NCBI RefSeq assembly: GCF_001028665.1 | Contig: NZ_CP011504.1 | Span: 682,001-746,000, forward strand | DNA length: 64,000 nucleotides | Reading direction: 5' to 3' | DNA from: Burkholderia pyrrocinia | Lineage (GTDB): Bacteria > Pseudomonadota > Gammaproteobacteria > Burkholderiales > Burkholderiaceae | Shown: piece after piece, positions 1 through 7,539 of the stretch | Layout: every line of letters begins with the position of its first letter | Position numbering within the stretch: the stretch's first letter is position 1 | Notes under the pieces: generated by a model | What the model saw: the letters and a program-made list of their open reading frames with translations, nothing else | Databases searched by the model: none | Told to the model about the DNA's origin: nothing | Translations under genes and position numbers: made by a program

Positions 1-81
1 AAACCGTCACGTTCGACAGTACAGGCGACAAACATGGTCGGCACCAAGGTAGAAATCGAGGCCATTGCTTATAAGCCTTGA
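1..81 (+). CDS. RidA/YjgF-family protein, C-terminal fragment (cut by window start)
   Basis: Only the last 26 residues are present, in the frame that begins at base 1 and stops at TGA 79-81. The tail reads ...STVQATNM..GTKVEIEAIAY, which matches the usual C-terminal strand of RidA/YjgF enamine deaminases (RxTVxV..L....LVEIEAIA). RidA proteins hydrolyse reactive enamine/imine intermediates in the cytoplasm, but subfamilies vary and the active-site part lies outside the window. A short dyad overlaps the stop codon. Identity rests on a short stretch, so confidence is moderate. Confidence 0.55.
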   Translation, partial: KPSRSTVQATNMVGTKVEIEAIAYKP

Positions 82-100
82 CCCCAGCACGGCGGGGTCA
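79..100. terminator. Hairpin TGACCCC/GGGGTCA overlapping the RidA-like stop
   Basis: A perfect 7-bp inverted repeat (79-85 and 94-100) with an 8-base loop sits on the stop codon of the RidA-like fragment. There is no T-run after it, so it may be a weak terminator or a target site marked by the IS remnant beside it. Confidence 0.35.
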
Positions 101-105
101 TGCGC

Positions 106-177
106 GCCCTTGCGCCAGCGCTCCCACATTAACGCTTTCTGACCGTCTGTATAGTAGATCCGCCGCCTCTGTTTCAT
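106..177 (-). pseudogene. IS30-type transposase, N-terminal remnant
   Basis: On the minus strand from ATG 177 the sequence encodes MKQRRRIYYT followed by DGQKALMWERWRKG. This looks like the start of IS30-family transposases (basic start, then a HTH opening of the type YT..QKALMWDRWQKG). After about 24 codons the reading runs into the hairpin and the RidA-like gene, so the catalytic DDE part is gone. The stretch to about 240 would be the left end of the element, including GTGTTGCATCGGCGGGTTGA at 210-229, which could be part of the terminal repeat. The remnant marks a past insertion and deletion. The family is assigned from memory of the N-terminal pattern only. Confidence 0.5.
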
Positions 178-327
178 TGCAACACTCCTCGCTGCTATGC
201 AGCCTCAAGTGTGTTGCATCGGCGGGTTGAATCCGCAGCCAAAAGCAGTCGCTCGACGCCGCGACCAAGATTGCCGACAATTGCCCATCCAGCATCTACC
301 TTGCCGACATTTTAAGGGCCAATCCTC

Positions 328-585
328 ATGACCGGAGATGTAAGTAGGGCATTTCGACTTCAAACGGCATCAGACGTCCTGCGCGATGGACTTGGACTCG
401 AACTCTTGAACGACAATGGAGAGGTTGTTGCCGAAGTATTTCGCAGCGATGCCAAAAAATCGCTGGAGGTTTCCCTATTCGAGAAGGACTTACCTTTCGT
501 TCAAATCGAGCGCCTACTGAAAGAAGCGCGCACACTTCTCGGAACATTCGAGAACGGAAGCTCGCTACCGTCACCGTTGGCGTAG
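328..585 (+). CDS. Hypothetical small protein, 85 aa
   Basis: An 85-residue soluble protein with no signal peptide or membrane segment. The centre has a beta-rich pattern (GLGLELLNDNGEVVAEVFRSDA) followed by a strand and an amphipathic helix (FVQIERLLKEARTLLGTF), a layout common in small Burkholderiaceae conserved hypotheticals. Start ATG 328 follows AAGGGCC nine bases upstream, a weak ribosome site. Codon use is less GC-rich than in the rest of the window, as in the two genes that follow, which fits an accessory segment. I do not recognise a function. Confidence 0.55.
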   Translation: MTGDVSRAFRLQTASDVLRDGLGLELLNDNGEVVAEVFRSDAKKSLEVSLFEKDLPFVQIERLLKEARTLLGTFENGSSLPSPLA

Positions 586-616
586 TCCCGTAGAGAAATT
601 CCATCCATATGGCGTA

Positions 617-630
617 CGCACATATGTGCG
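617..630. promoter_or_regulatory. 14-bp perfect palindrome CGCACATATGTGCG
   Basis: Perfect dyad in the 229-bp gap between the 85-aa protein and the FmdB-like gene. It has the size of a dimeric regulator site, but there is no further evidence of what binds it. Nothing else is evident in the gap. Confidence 0.3.
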
Positions 631-814
631 ACGTCAACGTATGTGTCTCAGAACGACCGCTCCTGATAGCACCGAAAGACCGCGCTGGGTACTGCCATGC
701 ATGGCCGATTAGTGCGTGCACATCTCCTGCACTACAATGTCTCATCTGGGGTGCTGCACGCCGCCTGGGCTTCGTCCGTGGCGCCACTTGCAAGCTTCGT
801 GCTGGAGGGATGCC

Positions 815-979
815 ATGCCGACCTACCAATACCGTTGTGATAAATGTGGTGAGACATTCGAACATGTCGAACATCTCGCGGAGCATGAAATCGCTCACCC
901 GCACTGCCCAAAGTGTGGAAGCGAACAGGTTCAACATGCGCCCACGCCGTTTGTAGCAAAGACGTCGAGCAAGAGCTGA
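815..979 (+). CDS. FmdB-family zinc-ribbon protein, 54 aa
   Basis: A 54-residue protein with two CxxC knuckles: CDKC at residues 8-11 and CPKC near residue 31, spaced as in the FmdB/CxxC_CXXC_SSSS family of putative regulatory zinc ribbons. It ends in the Ser/Lys tail (KTSSKS) typical of the family. Start ATG 815 is preceded by GGAGGG at 804-809, a strong ribosome site; a longer in-frame start at 716 lacks one. The family name comes from formamidase-associated proteins, but the role of stand-alone members is not known. Cytoplasmic. Confidence 0.8.
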   Translation: MPTYQYRCDKCGETFEHVEHLAEHEIAHPHCPKCGSEQVQHAPTPFVAKTSSKS

Positions 980-1232
980 GCTCGGTCCGCCAGCATCACT
1001 TCACTTTTTTGTGCGGAGATCCTTCCCAAAGAGAGGGACGACTGCCCGGCGGATTAACGGCGGCGCCTAAAAACTTGTTCGCTAGCCAAATCGACCGAGT
1101 TCGGCCAAGTCCGGTCCTTCGCGATCATCGCCCGACAATGGACATTCCACGCGCAAATTGCCCTGCGTTATCCTTGATAGTCACCACTTCTGCTTAAAGC
1201 CAGCCATAAATCTAGGCTCAACGATAATAGAC

Positions 1233-1934
1233 ATGAACTACAACAGAATTCGCAAGTGTGCGGTGCTTGTACTTGCACTGGGGATCGGGCGCACGGAGGC
1301 AGCGCCTGATGCAGAGGCAAAAATCCAGGGTACGGCGATCTACAATCCCTACCCGGAGTCAGCACCGATCCATGCGAGCTACGCGAAATTCATCATGCGG
1401 ATGGCGACCGACCCGACCATTCAGGCATTCGCAGCAAAAGCGACGCGCGAGGATGCGTTTAGGGGGGGAACCAGCTTGTCATTAAGCGGCTTGAAACGGC
1501 TTGACGATGCATCGCTCGAGACCAGGTTGAGAATTGTGTCCAAGATACTCGACGATGCGAGCGAAGCCGAGTGCGAGGCGATCTTGCAGGGACCGTTATC
1601 AACACCAGGGCCCAGTGCAATGGACAAGGGCCTCGTCAAGCTAAATCAGGCCGACGCCGATTTCTGGTTTACGTTGGCAGGCGACGCCGCGCTAGCCGAA
1701 TTGCGACAGGATCCTATTCCCTCGGTCAAGCAGGAGGATGTCAACGAAGCTGTGTCCAGAATAAAGGCCACGCTACCTCCGCAGGAAGCGCTGAAATTCG
1801 CTTCGGCGCAGCAAAGCCCGCGCATGGTCTCTCCTCCCGACGCGTGCTGGGCGATGAGGATCCTGTACCGAGAAGGGACAGCGCTAGCCGAGCCTTACCG
1901 TGCGGCGATTGCAAGGGCAACCGTCCCGCACTGA
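1233..1934 (+). CDS. Hypothetical exported protein, 233 aa
   Basis: Starts at ATG 1233 with a signal peptide: basic n-region (NYNRIRK), hydrophobic core (CAVLVLALGIG) and likely cleavage after TEA (about residue 22). The mature part has mixed alpha character, no transmembrane segment and a single late Cys in PDACWAMRILY. It is predicted periplasmic or secreted. A longer in-frame start at 1158 would bury the signal peptide, so the inner start is preferred. I recognise no domain. Codon use is less biased than in the core genes to the right. The 250 bp upstream show no clear structure. Confidence 0.55.
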   Translation: MNYNRIRKCAVLVLALGIGRTEAAPDAEAKIQGTAIYNPYPESAPIHASYAKFIMRMATDPTIQAFAAKATREDAFRGGTSLSLSGLKRLDDASLETRLRIVSKILDDASEAECEAILQGPLSTPGPSAMDKGLVKLNQADADFWFTLAGDAALAELRQDPIPSVKQEDVNEAVSRIKATLPPQEALKFASAQQSPRMVSPPDACWAMRILYREGTALAEPYRAAIARATVPH

Positions 1935-2447
1935 AATCCGCTTAAGGTTTCGATCGGCCCCAAGCGTAGAAATTCTCGTGAGCGAGATCGCCAAGCTCAG
2001 AGGAAACTGTTAACTGATGTTAAGTCGTGGTGTGTAGAGATGGAATCGCATCGAGTGGCTGTTTTCCCAAATCGCGAATGTCCCTTGTGGGTCGACAACG
2101 GCCTGCCGTGCTATTTCTGACGTTGGCAGCGCGTGGTTCTCGCCACGGAAAGTTCAGAATAAAGTGAACCGCACCATTGATCGTTCAAAGCTGAATGAAC
2201 TACAAGTTCAGCGTTCAGTGAACAAGCTTTCGGAAACTCGTTGCTCGACAGCCTTCACCGGTTCAGAGTGGGCTGGACATCGACAGGTACGCGTGAATGC
2301 CGTCGCACCATGCGAGCGGTGTACAGGGCGGCACGCTTGCGCGCGGCTGTGCGGATTCGCTTACGTCACAGGTAATCGACGCGCGCCGCCCCCGCCGCGA
2401 TCATGGCTCCATCGACGCACGAACCGCGTCACGCCAAGGAGCCCGCC
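1935..2447. other. 513-bp gene-poor segment with dyad array
   Basis: No convincing coding frame. The feature of note is the run of three GTTCA-N8-TGAAC dyads at 2152-2223 (listed separately). Base composition rises sharply in GC after about 2280, marking the passage from the less biased left end to typical chromosome. Confidence 0.5.
2152..2223. promoter_or_regulatory. Array of three GTTCA-N8-TGAAC dyads (operator cluster)
   Basis: Copies at 2152-2169, 2183-2200 and 2206-2223 share the arms GTTCA and TGAAC with exactly eight bases between. The third also contains an 11-bp palindrome GTTCAGTGAAC at 2213-2223. Such arms resemble TetR-type or other dimeric regulator sites. The nearest downstream gene is the DUF1330 gene at 2448, 224 bp away. 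No regulator gene adjoins the array. Confidence 0.5.
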
Positions 2448-2768
2448 ATGACCGCCTACGCCATCGCCCACCTGCACGACGTCGACATGTGCAACGACAT
2501 CGTCGAATACCTCGAACGCATCGACGGCACGCTCGCGCCGTTCGACGGCCATTTCGTGATTCACGGCGCGCGGCCGAAGGTACGCGAAGGCGTGTGGCGC
2601 GGCGACCTGATCGCGATCGCGTTTCCCGATCTCGACACGGCGCGCGCGTGGTACGAATCGGACGCGTACCGGCAAATCCAGCCGCTGCGCGCACGGCACG
2701 CGAGCGGCCCGTTGATCCTGATCGACGGCGTCGATGCACGGCACAAGGCGACCGACGTCCTGCGGTAA
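2448..2768 (+). CDS. DUF1330 family protein, 106 aa
   Basis: A small ferredoxin-like-fold protein of the DUF1330 (dimeric alpha-beta barrel) family. Diagnostic parts are the first strand YAIAHLHDVD, the middle VREGVWRGDLIAIAFPD and the motif ARAWYESDAYRQIQPLR near residues 66-82. Members are cytoplasmic and of unknown reaction; some resemble EthD/antibiotic-biosynthesis monooxygenase folds. Start ATG 2448 has AAGGA at 2436-2440, which decides it over the in-frame ATG at 2403. It converges on the Sel1-repeat gene, with a hairpin between them. Confidence 0.8.
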   Translation: MTAYAIAHLHDVDMCNDIVEYLERIDGTLAPFDGHFVIHGARPKVREGVWRGDLIAIAFPDLDTARAWYESDAYRQIQPLRARHASGPLILIDGVDARHKATDVLR

Positions 2769-2817
2769 TCTGCGACGCCGGCGGCACCGGCAACGCTTGC
2801 GACGCGTTGCAGTCCAT

Positions 2818-2836
2818 CGGCCCGCAAAGCGGGCCG
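2818..2836. terminator. Hairpin between convergent genes
   Basis: CGGCCCGC/GCGGGCCG, a perfect 8-bp stem with AAA loop, lies between the stop of the DUF1330 gene and the stop of the opposing Sel1 gene. There is no T-run; a bidirectional GC-rich stop is likely. Confidence 0.45.
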
Positions 2837-2858
2837 GCGCACACACCCGGCTAGCGCG

Positions 2859-3581
2859 TTACATCCCGTTGAGCGGTTGCCCCGGCTCCCATGCGTCGAC
2901 GGTCGCCTTCGCCCGCGCGCGATCGCGTGCCGACAATACGGCTTCGAGCTCGCGAGCCGTCACCTCCGAGAATTCGACGTCGCGACTGCCGTTCCCGGCC
3001 TTCACCGCGGCGAGATAGAACGTGTAGGCGGTCAGCAGGTTCTTCTGCACGCCGCCACGTCCCCGCTCGTACAGCGTCCCCATGCTTTCGAGGCCCTGCG
3101 GATAGCCCTGGCGTGCAGCCGCGCGATACAGCACGACGCTTTTGTCGACGTCGAGGGGCAGCTTCATCCCCTGGTCGTACAACATGCCGAGCGTGCTCTG
3201 CGCGGGCGCGTAACCACGGTCGGCCGCCAGCTGGAAACAATCCGCGGCCACGCGGAAATAGCGCTTGGCCGGATCGTCGCCGTGCCGGAACAGTTTCCAC
3301 GCGATATCGTCGATCCGCACGCCCATGTCGTACTGCAATTTCACGTCGCCATGCTGCGCGGCGACGAAGCTCCACTTCACCGCCTGCTCGGCATCTTTGT
3401 AGCGGTAGTACTCGCCGAGCAGCGCAGCCGCTTCGGCGTTACCCGCGTTCGCCGCGCTCGTCAGTTCGGGGATGGCGGTCTGATAGTCCTTCTTCTTATA
3501 GGCGTCAAGGCCGGCCTGCAGGTCGGCAAACGCCGGCGCCATGGCCAGCACGAGGCTCAGCGCCAACAGGGTTTTCTTCAT
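2859..3581 (-). CDS. Sel1-repeat exported protein, 240 aa
   Basis: Signal peptide MKKTLLALSLVLAMAPAFA (about 19 residues) followed by TPR-like Sel1 repeats. Recognisable units are GLDAYKKKDYQTAIPEL.., AAALLGEYYRYKDAEQAVKW.., APAQSTLGMLYDQG..LDVDKSVVLYRAAARQGY and ..SMGTLYERGRGGVQKN. Sel1 solenoids are protein-binding scaffolds, here periplasmic. Start ATG 3581 is chosen because the signal peptide begins there; the longer frame to 3695 adds an Arg-rich non-native leader. Downstream (left) is a hairpin shared with the DUF1330 gene. The binding partner cannot be inferred. Confidence 0.8.
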   Translation of the reverse strand: MKKTLLALSLVLAMAPAFADLQAGLDAYKKKDYQTAIPELTSAANAGNAEAAALLGEYYRYKDAEQAVKWSFVAAQHGDVKLQYDMGVRIDDIAWKLFRHGDDPAKRYFRVAADCFQLAADRGYAPAQSTLGMLYDQGMKLPLDVDKSVVLYRAAARQGYPQGLESMGTLYERGRGGVQKNLLTAYTFYLAAVKAGNGSRDVEFSEVTARELEAVLSARDRARAKATVDAWEPGQPLNGM

Positions 3582-3783
3582 TGCTCTCGATATTGTGATT
3601 ATTCGATCGGATTGCGGCGAAGCGCGACGTCGTGCCCCCGAGCGTCGCGCAACGCATGCAGCCGTCCGGCGTGTTCGTCGTTTTCGGCCCCGCATGGCGG
3701 AACCCGTCGCACCGGATGGCTATCCTTTTACCGTAACCGCAAATCCGTCGTCAATGAAGCGGCCCCTCGGCCGACCGTGCCGC

Positions 3784-4620
3784 TTACGAAGCCTTCCGCT
3801 CCATCGGCTCGCCGACGACGAAGCCGCCGCCCTGGAACCGCTGCGCGGGATCGTCGTAGTCGGCGGTCGGCGCCGCGACCGGGAACAGCTCCGCGAACTG
3901 CTCGGAGCTATCGCGAGGACGGAAGCCGAGGAAACCGGCCTTCGTGTTGTCCCACCATTTCACCGGGTTGTCCGACGCGCCGTAGACGATCGCATGCCCG
4001 ACGCGGTTCGTCAGCAGCGAGCAGCGCACGAGCTCGATGAAGTCGCGATAGCTGAGGAACGTCACGAGCATGCGCGGGTTCTTCGGCACTTCGAACGACG
4101 AGCCGATCCGCAGGCACACGGTCTCGATCCCGAAGCGGTCGAAGTAGTAACGCGACAGCGATTCGCCGAAGCATTTCGTCACGCCGTACAGGCTGTCGGG
4201 GCGCAGCGGCGAATCGGCGTCGAGCACTTCGGTGACCGGATGGAAACCGATCGCATGGTTCGAGCTCGCGAACACGACGCGCTTCACGCCGTGCTTGCGC
4301 GCGGCTTCGTACAGGTTGTACGTGCCGGTGATGTTCGCGCCGACGAGATCGTCGAACGGCGCATCGACCGAAATGCCGCCGAGATGGACGATCGCGTCCA
4401 CGCCGTCGACGAGCTGCATCACCGCCGGCCGGTCGGCCAGATCGACGACACGGGCTTCTTCATGCGCGGCCGCGTCGCCGAGCGCCGCGATGTCGCTGAC
4501 GCGCACGACGTCGGCCCAGTCCGCGAGTGCGCCGCGCAACTGGCGGCCGAGGTTGCCGGCCGCGCCCGTCAGCAACAGGCGCCCGAACGGTTTGCGCGCG
4601 CCGGTGGATGAGGCGTTCAT
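3784..4620 (-). CDS. udh: NAD-dependent uronate dehydrogenase
   Basis: Extended-type SDR of 278 aa. It has the glycine-rich NAD site LLTGAAGNLG (residues 16-25), VVDLAD adenine pocket, HLGG and the YxxxK pair Y145/K149 in SLYGVTK, with SSN.AIGF upstream as in bacterial uronate dehydrogenases. The enzyme oxidises D-galacturonate or D-glucuronate to the aldarolactone, the first step of the oxidative hexuronate route. The start at 4620 follows GGAGAAGGAGAT. It diverges from a LacI regulator, and a palindromic operator lies between. With the MFS carrier further on it forms a small hexuronate regulon. Related epimerases are the main alternative, but the whole-length pattern favours Udh. Confidence 0.85.
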   Translation of the reverse strand: MNASSTGARKPFGRLLLTGAAGNLGRQLRGALADWADVVRVSDIAALGDAAAHEEARVVDLADRPAVMQLVDGVDAIVHLGGISVDAPFDDLVGANITGTYNLYEAARKHGVKRVVFASSNHAIGFHPVTEVLDADSPLRPDSLYGVTKCFGESLSRYYFDRFGIETVCLRIGSSFEVPKNPRMLVTFLSYRDFIELVRCSLLTNRVGHAIVYGASDNPVKWWDNTKAGFLGFRPRDSSEQFAELFPVAAPTADYDDPAQRFQGGGFVVGEPMERKAS

Positions 4621-4677
4621 CGAATCTCCTTCTCCTTGAATCTGACCTGGACTCCGAATCGGTTTTTGGCCCGAATC

Positions 4678-4691
4678 GGAAAACGTTTTCC
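4678..4691. promoter_or_regulatory. LacI-family operator GGAAAACGTTTTCC
   Basis: Perfect 14-bp palindrome with the central CG typical of LacI/GalR sites, 58 bp upstream of udh and 142 bp upstream of the LacI-family gene. Near copies occur at 7320-7333 (MFS gene) and, as a partial copy, at 4815-4826 just before the regulator start. Confidence 0.75.
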
Positions 4692-4814
4692 AACTATACG
4701 CGGGACCGCAACCGAACGTCAATGGCCGAACCCGTTCGCAGCCATCCGCACTTTCCCGATATCGACGCACGGCCGCGTGCCGGCTTTTTCTGCCACAATC
4801 CGGCGTTATCGAAC

Positions 4815-4826
4815 GAAAACGTTACC
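4815..4826. promoter_or_regulatory. Partial LacI operator GAAAACGTTACC before the regulator gene
   Basis: Nine of its bases (GAAAACGTT) match the perfect palindrome at 4678-4691. It ends six bases before the regulator's ATG, a position suited to autorepression. Confidence 0.45.
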
Positions 4827-4832
4827 CTCCGG

Positions 4833-5828
4833 ATGAAAAAAGTTTCCCCGACGATCCGCGACGTGGCCGCGGAAGCCGGCGTGTCGGTCGCGACGGTATC
4901 GAAGTACGTGAACGGCACGCAGCGCTTCTCGCCGACCGTCGAGGCACGGCTCAAGGAAGCGATCGAGCGGCTCGGCTACCGTTCGAACCCGCTCGCGCGT
5001 TCGATGATCACCGGGCGCACGCGCACGATCGGCCTCGTGATCCTCGACATCAGCAACCCGCACTTCACGAACGTGGTCAAGGGCGCGAACCGCATCGCGC
5101 TGCAGCACGACTACACGCTGCTGCTCGTCGATACCGAAGAGAACCAGGCGCGCGAACGCTCGCTGATCGAGGCGCTCGCGCAGCGTGTCGACGGGCTGAT
5201 CGTCAGCACGCGGATGCCCGACGACGAAGCCGGCTGGATGCTCGACCTCAACAAACCGCTCGTGCTGCTGCGGCGCAGCCCCGGCCTGCCGATTCCGAGC
5301 GTCGGCATCGACAACCGGCTGTCGACCTACATGCTCGCGCGCCACCTGCTCAATCTCGGGCACACGCGCATCGCGTATCTCGGCTTCGGCACGGCACGCG
5401 TGAACGACGAGCGGATCCAGGGCGCGCGCGACTGTCTCGCCGAAGCCGGGCTCACGCTCGACGTGCACGATGCGCATGCGCCGACCGCCGAAGCCGGCGA
5501 ACGCGCGTGCTCGCGCGTGATGCTCGGGCCGCAGCGCCCGCAGGCCGTGATCTGCTACAACGACCTGATCGCGCTCGGCTTCATGAAGGAAGCCGCGTCG
5601 CTCGGCTTCCGGCTGCCGCAGGACGTATCGGTCGCGGGCATCGACAACGTGCCGTACGGCGAATACGCGGCGCCCGCGCTGACGACCGTCGACATCCAGA
5701 GCGAGAACATGGGCGAGCTTGCGATGCAGAAGCTGATCGACGCGCTCGCGGGGCGCACCGATGCGAGCTATTCGACGTTCGAGCCGCGGTTGATCATGCG
5801 TGCGTCGACGGCGGCGGCGGTCGGTTGA
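4833..5828 (+). CDS. LacI-family transcriptional regulator of hexuronate genes
   Basis: 331 aa. The N-terminal LacI HTH reads TIRDVAAEAGVSVATVSKYVNG (residues 7-28) with hinge helix NPLARSM near 55. The periplasmic-binding-like sensor domain follows (TIGLVILDISNPHF, VDGLIVSTR, VSVAGIDNVPYGEYAAPALTTV). Start ATG 4833 begins right at the conserved MKKVSPTIRDVA. The gene diverges from udh and converges with the MFS gene, whose promoter also carries the operator, so it most likely represses all three. The ligand is inferred to be a uronate or aldarate from context, not seen in the sequence. Confidence 0.85.
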   Translation: MKKVSPTIRDVAAEAGVSVATVSKYVNGTQRFSPTVEARLKEAIERLGYRSNPLARSMITGRTRTIGLVILDISNPHFTNVVKGANRIALQHDYTLLLVDTEENQARERSLIEALAQRVDGLIVSTRMPDDEAGWMLDLNKPLVLLRRSPGLPIPSVGIDNRLSTYMLARHLLNLGHTRIAYLGFGTARVNDERIQGARDCLAEAGLTLDVHDAHAPTAEAGERACSRVMLGPQRPQAVICYNDLIALGFMKEAASLGFRLPQDVSVAGIDNVPYGEYAAPALTTVDIQSENMGELAMQKLIDALAGRTDASYSTFEPRLIMRASTAAAVG

Positions 5829-5867
5829 GATACCTGCTGCGCACCACTCCTCCGTTCCACAAAAGAA

Positions 5868-5892
5868 AACGCGCCGCACTAAGCGGCGCGTT
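5868..5892. terminator. Bidirectional rho-independent terminator
   Basis: 10-bp perfect stem AACGCGCCGC/GCGGCGCGTT with a five-base loop. T-rich sequence (TTCGTTT) follows on the plus strand and A-rich sequence (AAAAGAAAA) precedes it, so it serves both the LacI gene and the opposing MFS gene. Confidence 0.85.
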
Positions 5893-5909
5893 CGTTTGCC
5901 GACCTGCGA

Positions 5910-7202
5910 TCAAGCGTCGAGTTTCGCCGGCTTCATCTTCGGCGTGAGCACGTGCATGATCGACAGCGCGAGCAGGTACGCGAGCGCGCCGATCGCGAAC
6001 AGCACCCAGTAGTGGCCCGTGCGTTGCAGCACCTGGCCGATCACTTCCGAGAACAGCACGCCGCCGATCGAACCGGCCATCCCGCCGATGCCGACCACCG
6101 ACGCGACCGCGCGGCGCGGGAACAGGTCGGATACCGTCGTGAACAGGTTTGCCGACCAGCCCTGGTGCGCGGCGGCGGCGAGGCCGACGATCAGCACCGC
6201 GATCCACAGGCTCTGCACCTGCGACACGAATGCGATCGGCAGCACGCAGCACGCGCAGATCAGCATCGCCGTCTTGCGCGCGCCGTTCACGCTCCGGCCT
6301 GCGCGCAACAGCATCGACGACAGCCAGCCGCCGCCGATGCTGCCGACCGTCGTCAGCGCGTAGATGCAGACGAGCGGCAGGCCGATGTGCTGCATGTCCA
6401 TCCCGCGCGACTCGTTGAGCCACTTCGGCAGCCAGAACAGGTAGAACCACCACACCGGGTCGGTCAGGAACTTGCCGATCAGGAACGCCCACGTCTCGCG
6501 CTTGCGGATCAGTTCGCCCCAGCGCGGCGCACCGGCGTTCGCGTTCGCCGCATCCAGCGCTTCGGCTTCGTCGCGCGGCTCGTCGTATTCCGCGGCGAGC
6601 GCGCGCGTATCGGCCTGGCGATAGAGCACGAGCCACACCGCGAGCCACACGATGCCGATCGCGCCGATGATCACGAACGCCGCGCGCCAGCCGTAGGCCA
6701 CCGCGATCGCCGGGATGATCGCCGGCGCGAACACCGCGCCGATGTTCGCGCCCGAGTTGAAGATGCCGGTGGCGAGCGCGCGTTCGCGGCGCGGGAACCA
6801 CTCGGCCGTCGTCTTGATCGCGGCCGGGAAGTTGCCTCCCTCGCCGATCCCGAGCAGCGCACGCACGAACGCGAAGCCCATCACCGAGCCGACCGCCGCG
6901 TGCAGCATCGCGGCGATGCTCCACACCAGCATCGCCACCGCGTACGAAACGCGCGTGCCGAGCCAGTCGACGATGCGCCCGAAGCCGAGCAGCCCGAGTG
7001 CGTAGAACGCGGAAAACGCCATCACGATGCGGCCGTACTGCACCTGGCTCCAGCCGATGTCGTGCTGGAGCATCGGCGCGAGCAGGCCGAGGATCTGCCG
7101 ATCCATGTAGTTGATGACGGTCGCGAAAAACAGCAGCGCACAGACGGTCCAGCGGTAGCGGCTGGCGACGGCGCGCACCGTGCCGACGACGGCAGATTGC
7201 AT
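5910..7202 (-). CDS. MFS hexuronate-type transporter (ExuT-like)
   Basis: 430 aa with about 12 membrane segments. It opens with YRWTVCALLFFATVINYMDRQILGLLAP, the signature of the anion:cation symporter group (ExuT, GudP and relatives), followed by GWSQVQYG, RALLGIGEGGNFPAAIKTTAEWFP and the loop pattern LPKWLNESRGM. These proteins import hexuronates or aldarates with protons across the inner membrane. Start ATG 7202 has GGAGA just upstream. The LacI-type operator at 7320-7333 and the uronate dehydrogenase nearby support a uronate substrate, though aldarate is possible. Confidence 0.85.
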   Translation of the reverse strand: MQSAVVGTVRAVASRYRWTVCALLFFATVINYMDRQILGLLAPMLQHDIGWSQVQYGRIVMAFSAFYALGLLGFGRIVDWLGTRVSYAVAMLVWSIAAMLHAAVGSVMGFAFVRALLGIGEGGNFPAAIKTTAEWFPRRERALATGIFNSGANIGAVFAPAIIPAIAVAYGWRAAFVIIGAIGIVWLAVWLVLYRQADTRALAAEYDEPRDEAEALDAANANAGAPRWGELIRKRETWAFLIGKFLTDPVWWFYLFWLPKWLNESRGMDMQHIGLPLVCIYALTTVGSIGGGWLSSMLLRAGRSVNGARKTAMLICACCVLPIAFVSQVQSLWIAVLIVGLAAAAHQGWSANLFTTVSDLFPRRAVASVVGIGGMAGSIGGVLFSEVIGQVLQRTGHYWVLFAIGALAYLLALSIMHVLTPKMKPAKLDA

Positions 7203-7319
7203 GAATGTCTCCGATGCGCGGCAGCGCCCGTCGCGCCGCACCATGTTCGTTGACCGGCGACCGGCGCCGGGGCGGCGGCCGCGTTGCGCTGTCGCGCACG
7301 GCCGATCGCCAATCCGTCT

Positions 7320-7333
7320 GGAAAACGTTTTTC
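7320..7333. promoter_or_regulatory. LacI-family operator upstream of the MFS gene
   Basis: GGAAAACGTTTTTC, one base off the perfect palindrome found before udh (4678-4691). It lies 118 bp upstream of the MFS start, linking the transporter to the same repressor. Confidence 0.65.
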
Positions 7334-7539
7334 AAAGGATAGGGCGTCTGCCGGCACGCTGTCAGTCGGGGATTTCGATGAGTCATCTCAAATTGGTCGC
7401 GGCAAAAGAGACGACTGTTTCGAAGAGTGGCATTAACCGTTTTTCCCGGATTTTCCAACGCGCAAATTGGGGCACGGCCACCGAACCACATGTCCGATTC
7501 CAGCCAGAATCGATGACGGCGATGGTTTACAGTCGTTTC

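Noticed and set aside
2297..2854. 185-codon frame overlapping the DUF1330 gene
   Set aside because: Arg-rich shadow frame, no ribosome site; the DUF1330 frame has clear homology.
7457..7467. AACGCGCAAAT as a possible Ada box before the Ada-AlkA gene
   Set aside because: Only partly like the E. coli AAAGCGCA box and no -35/-10 in register; not enough to list.
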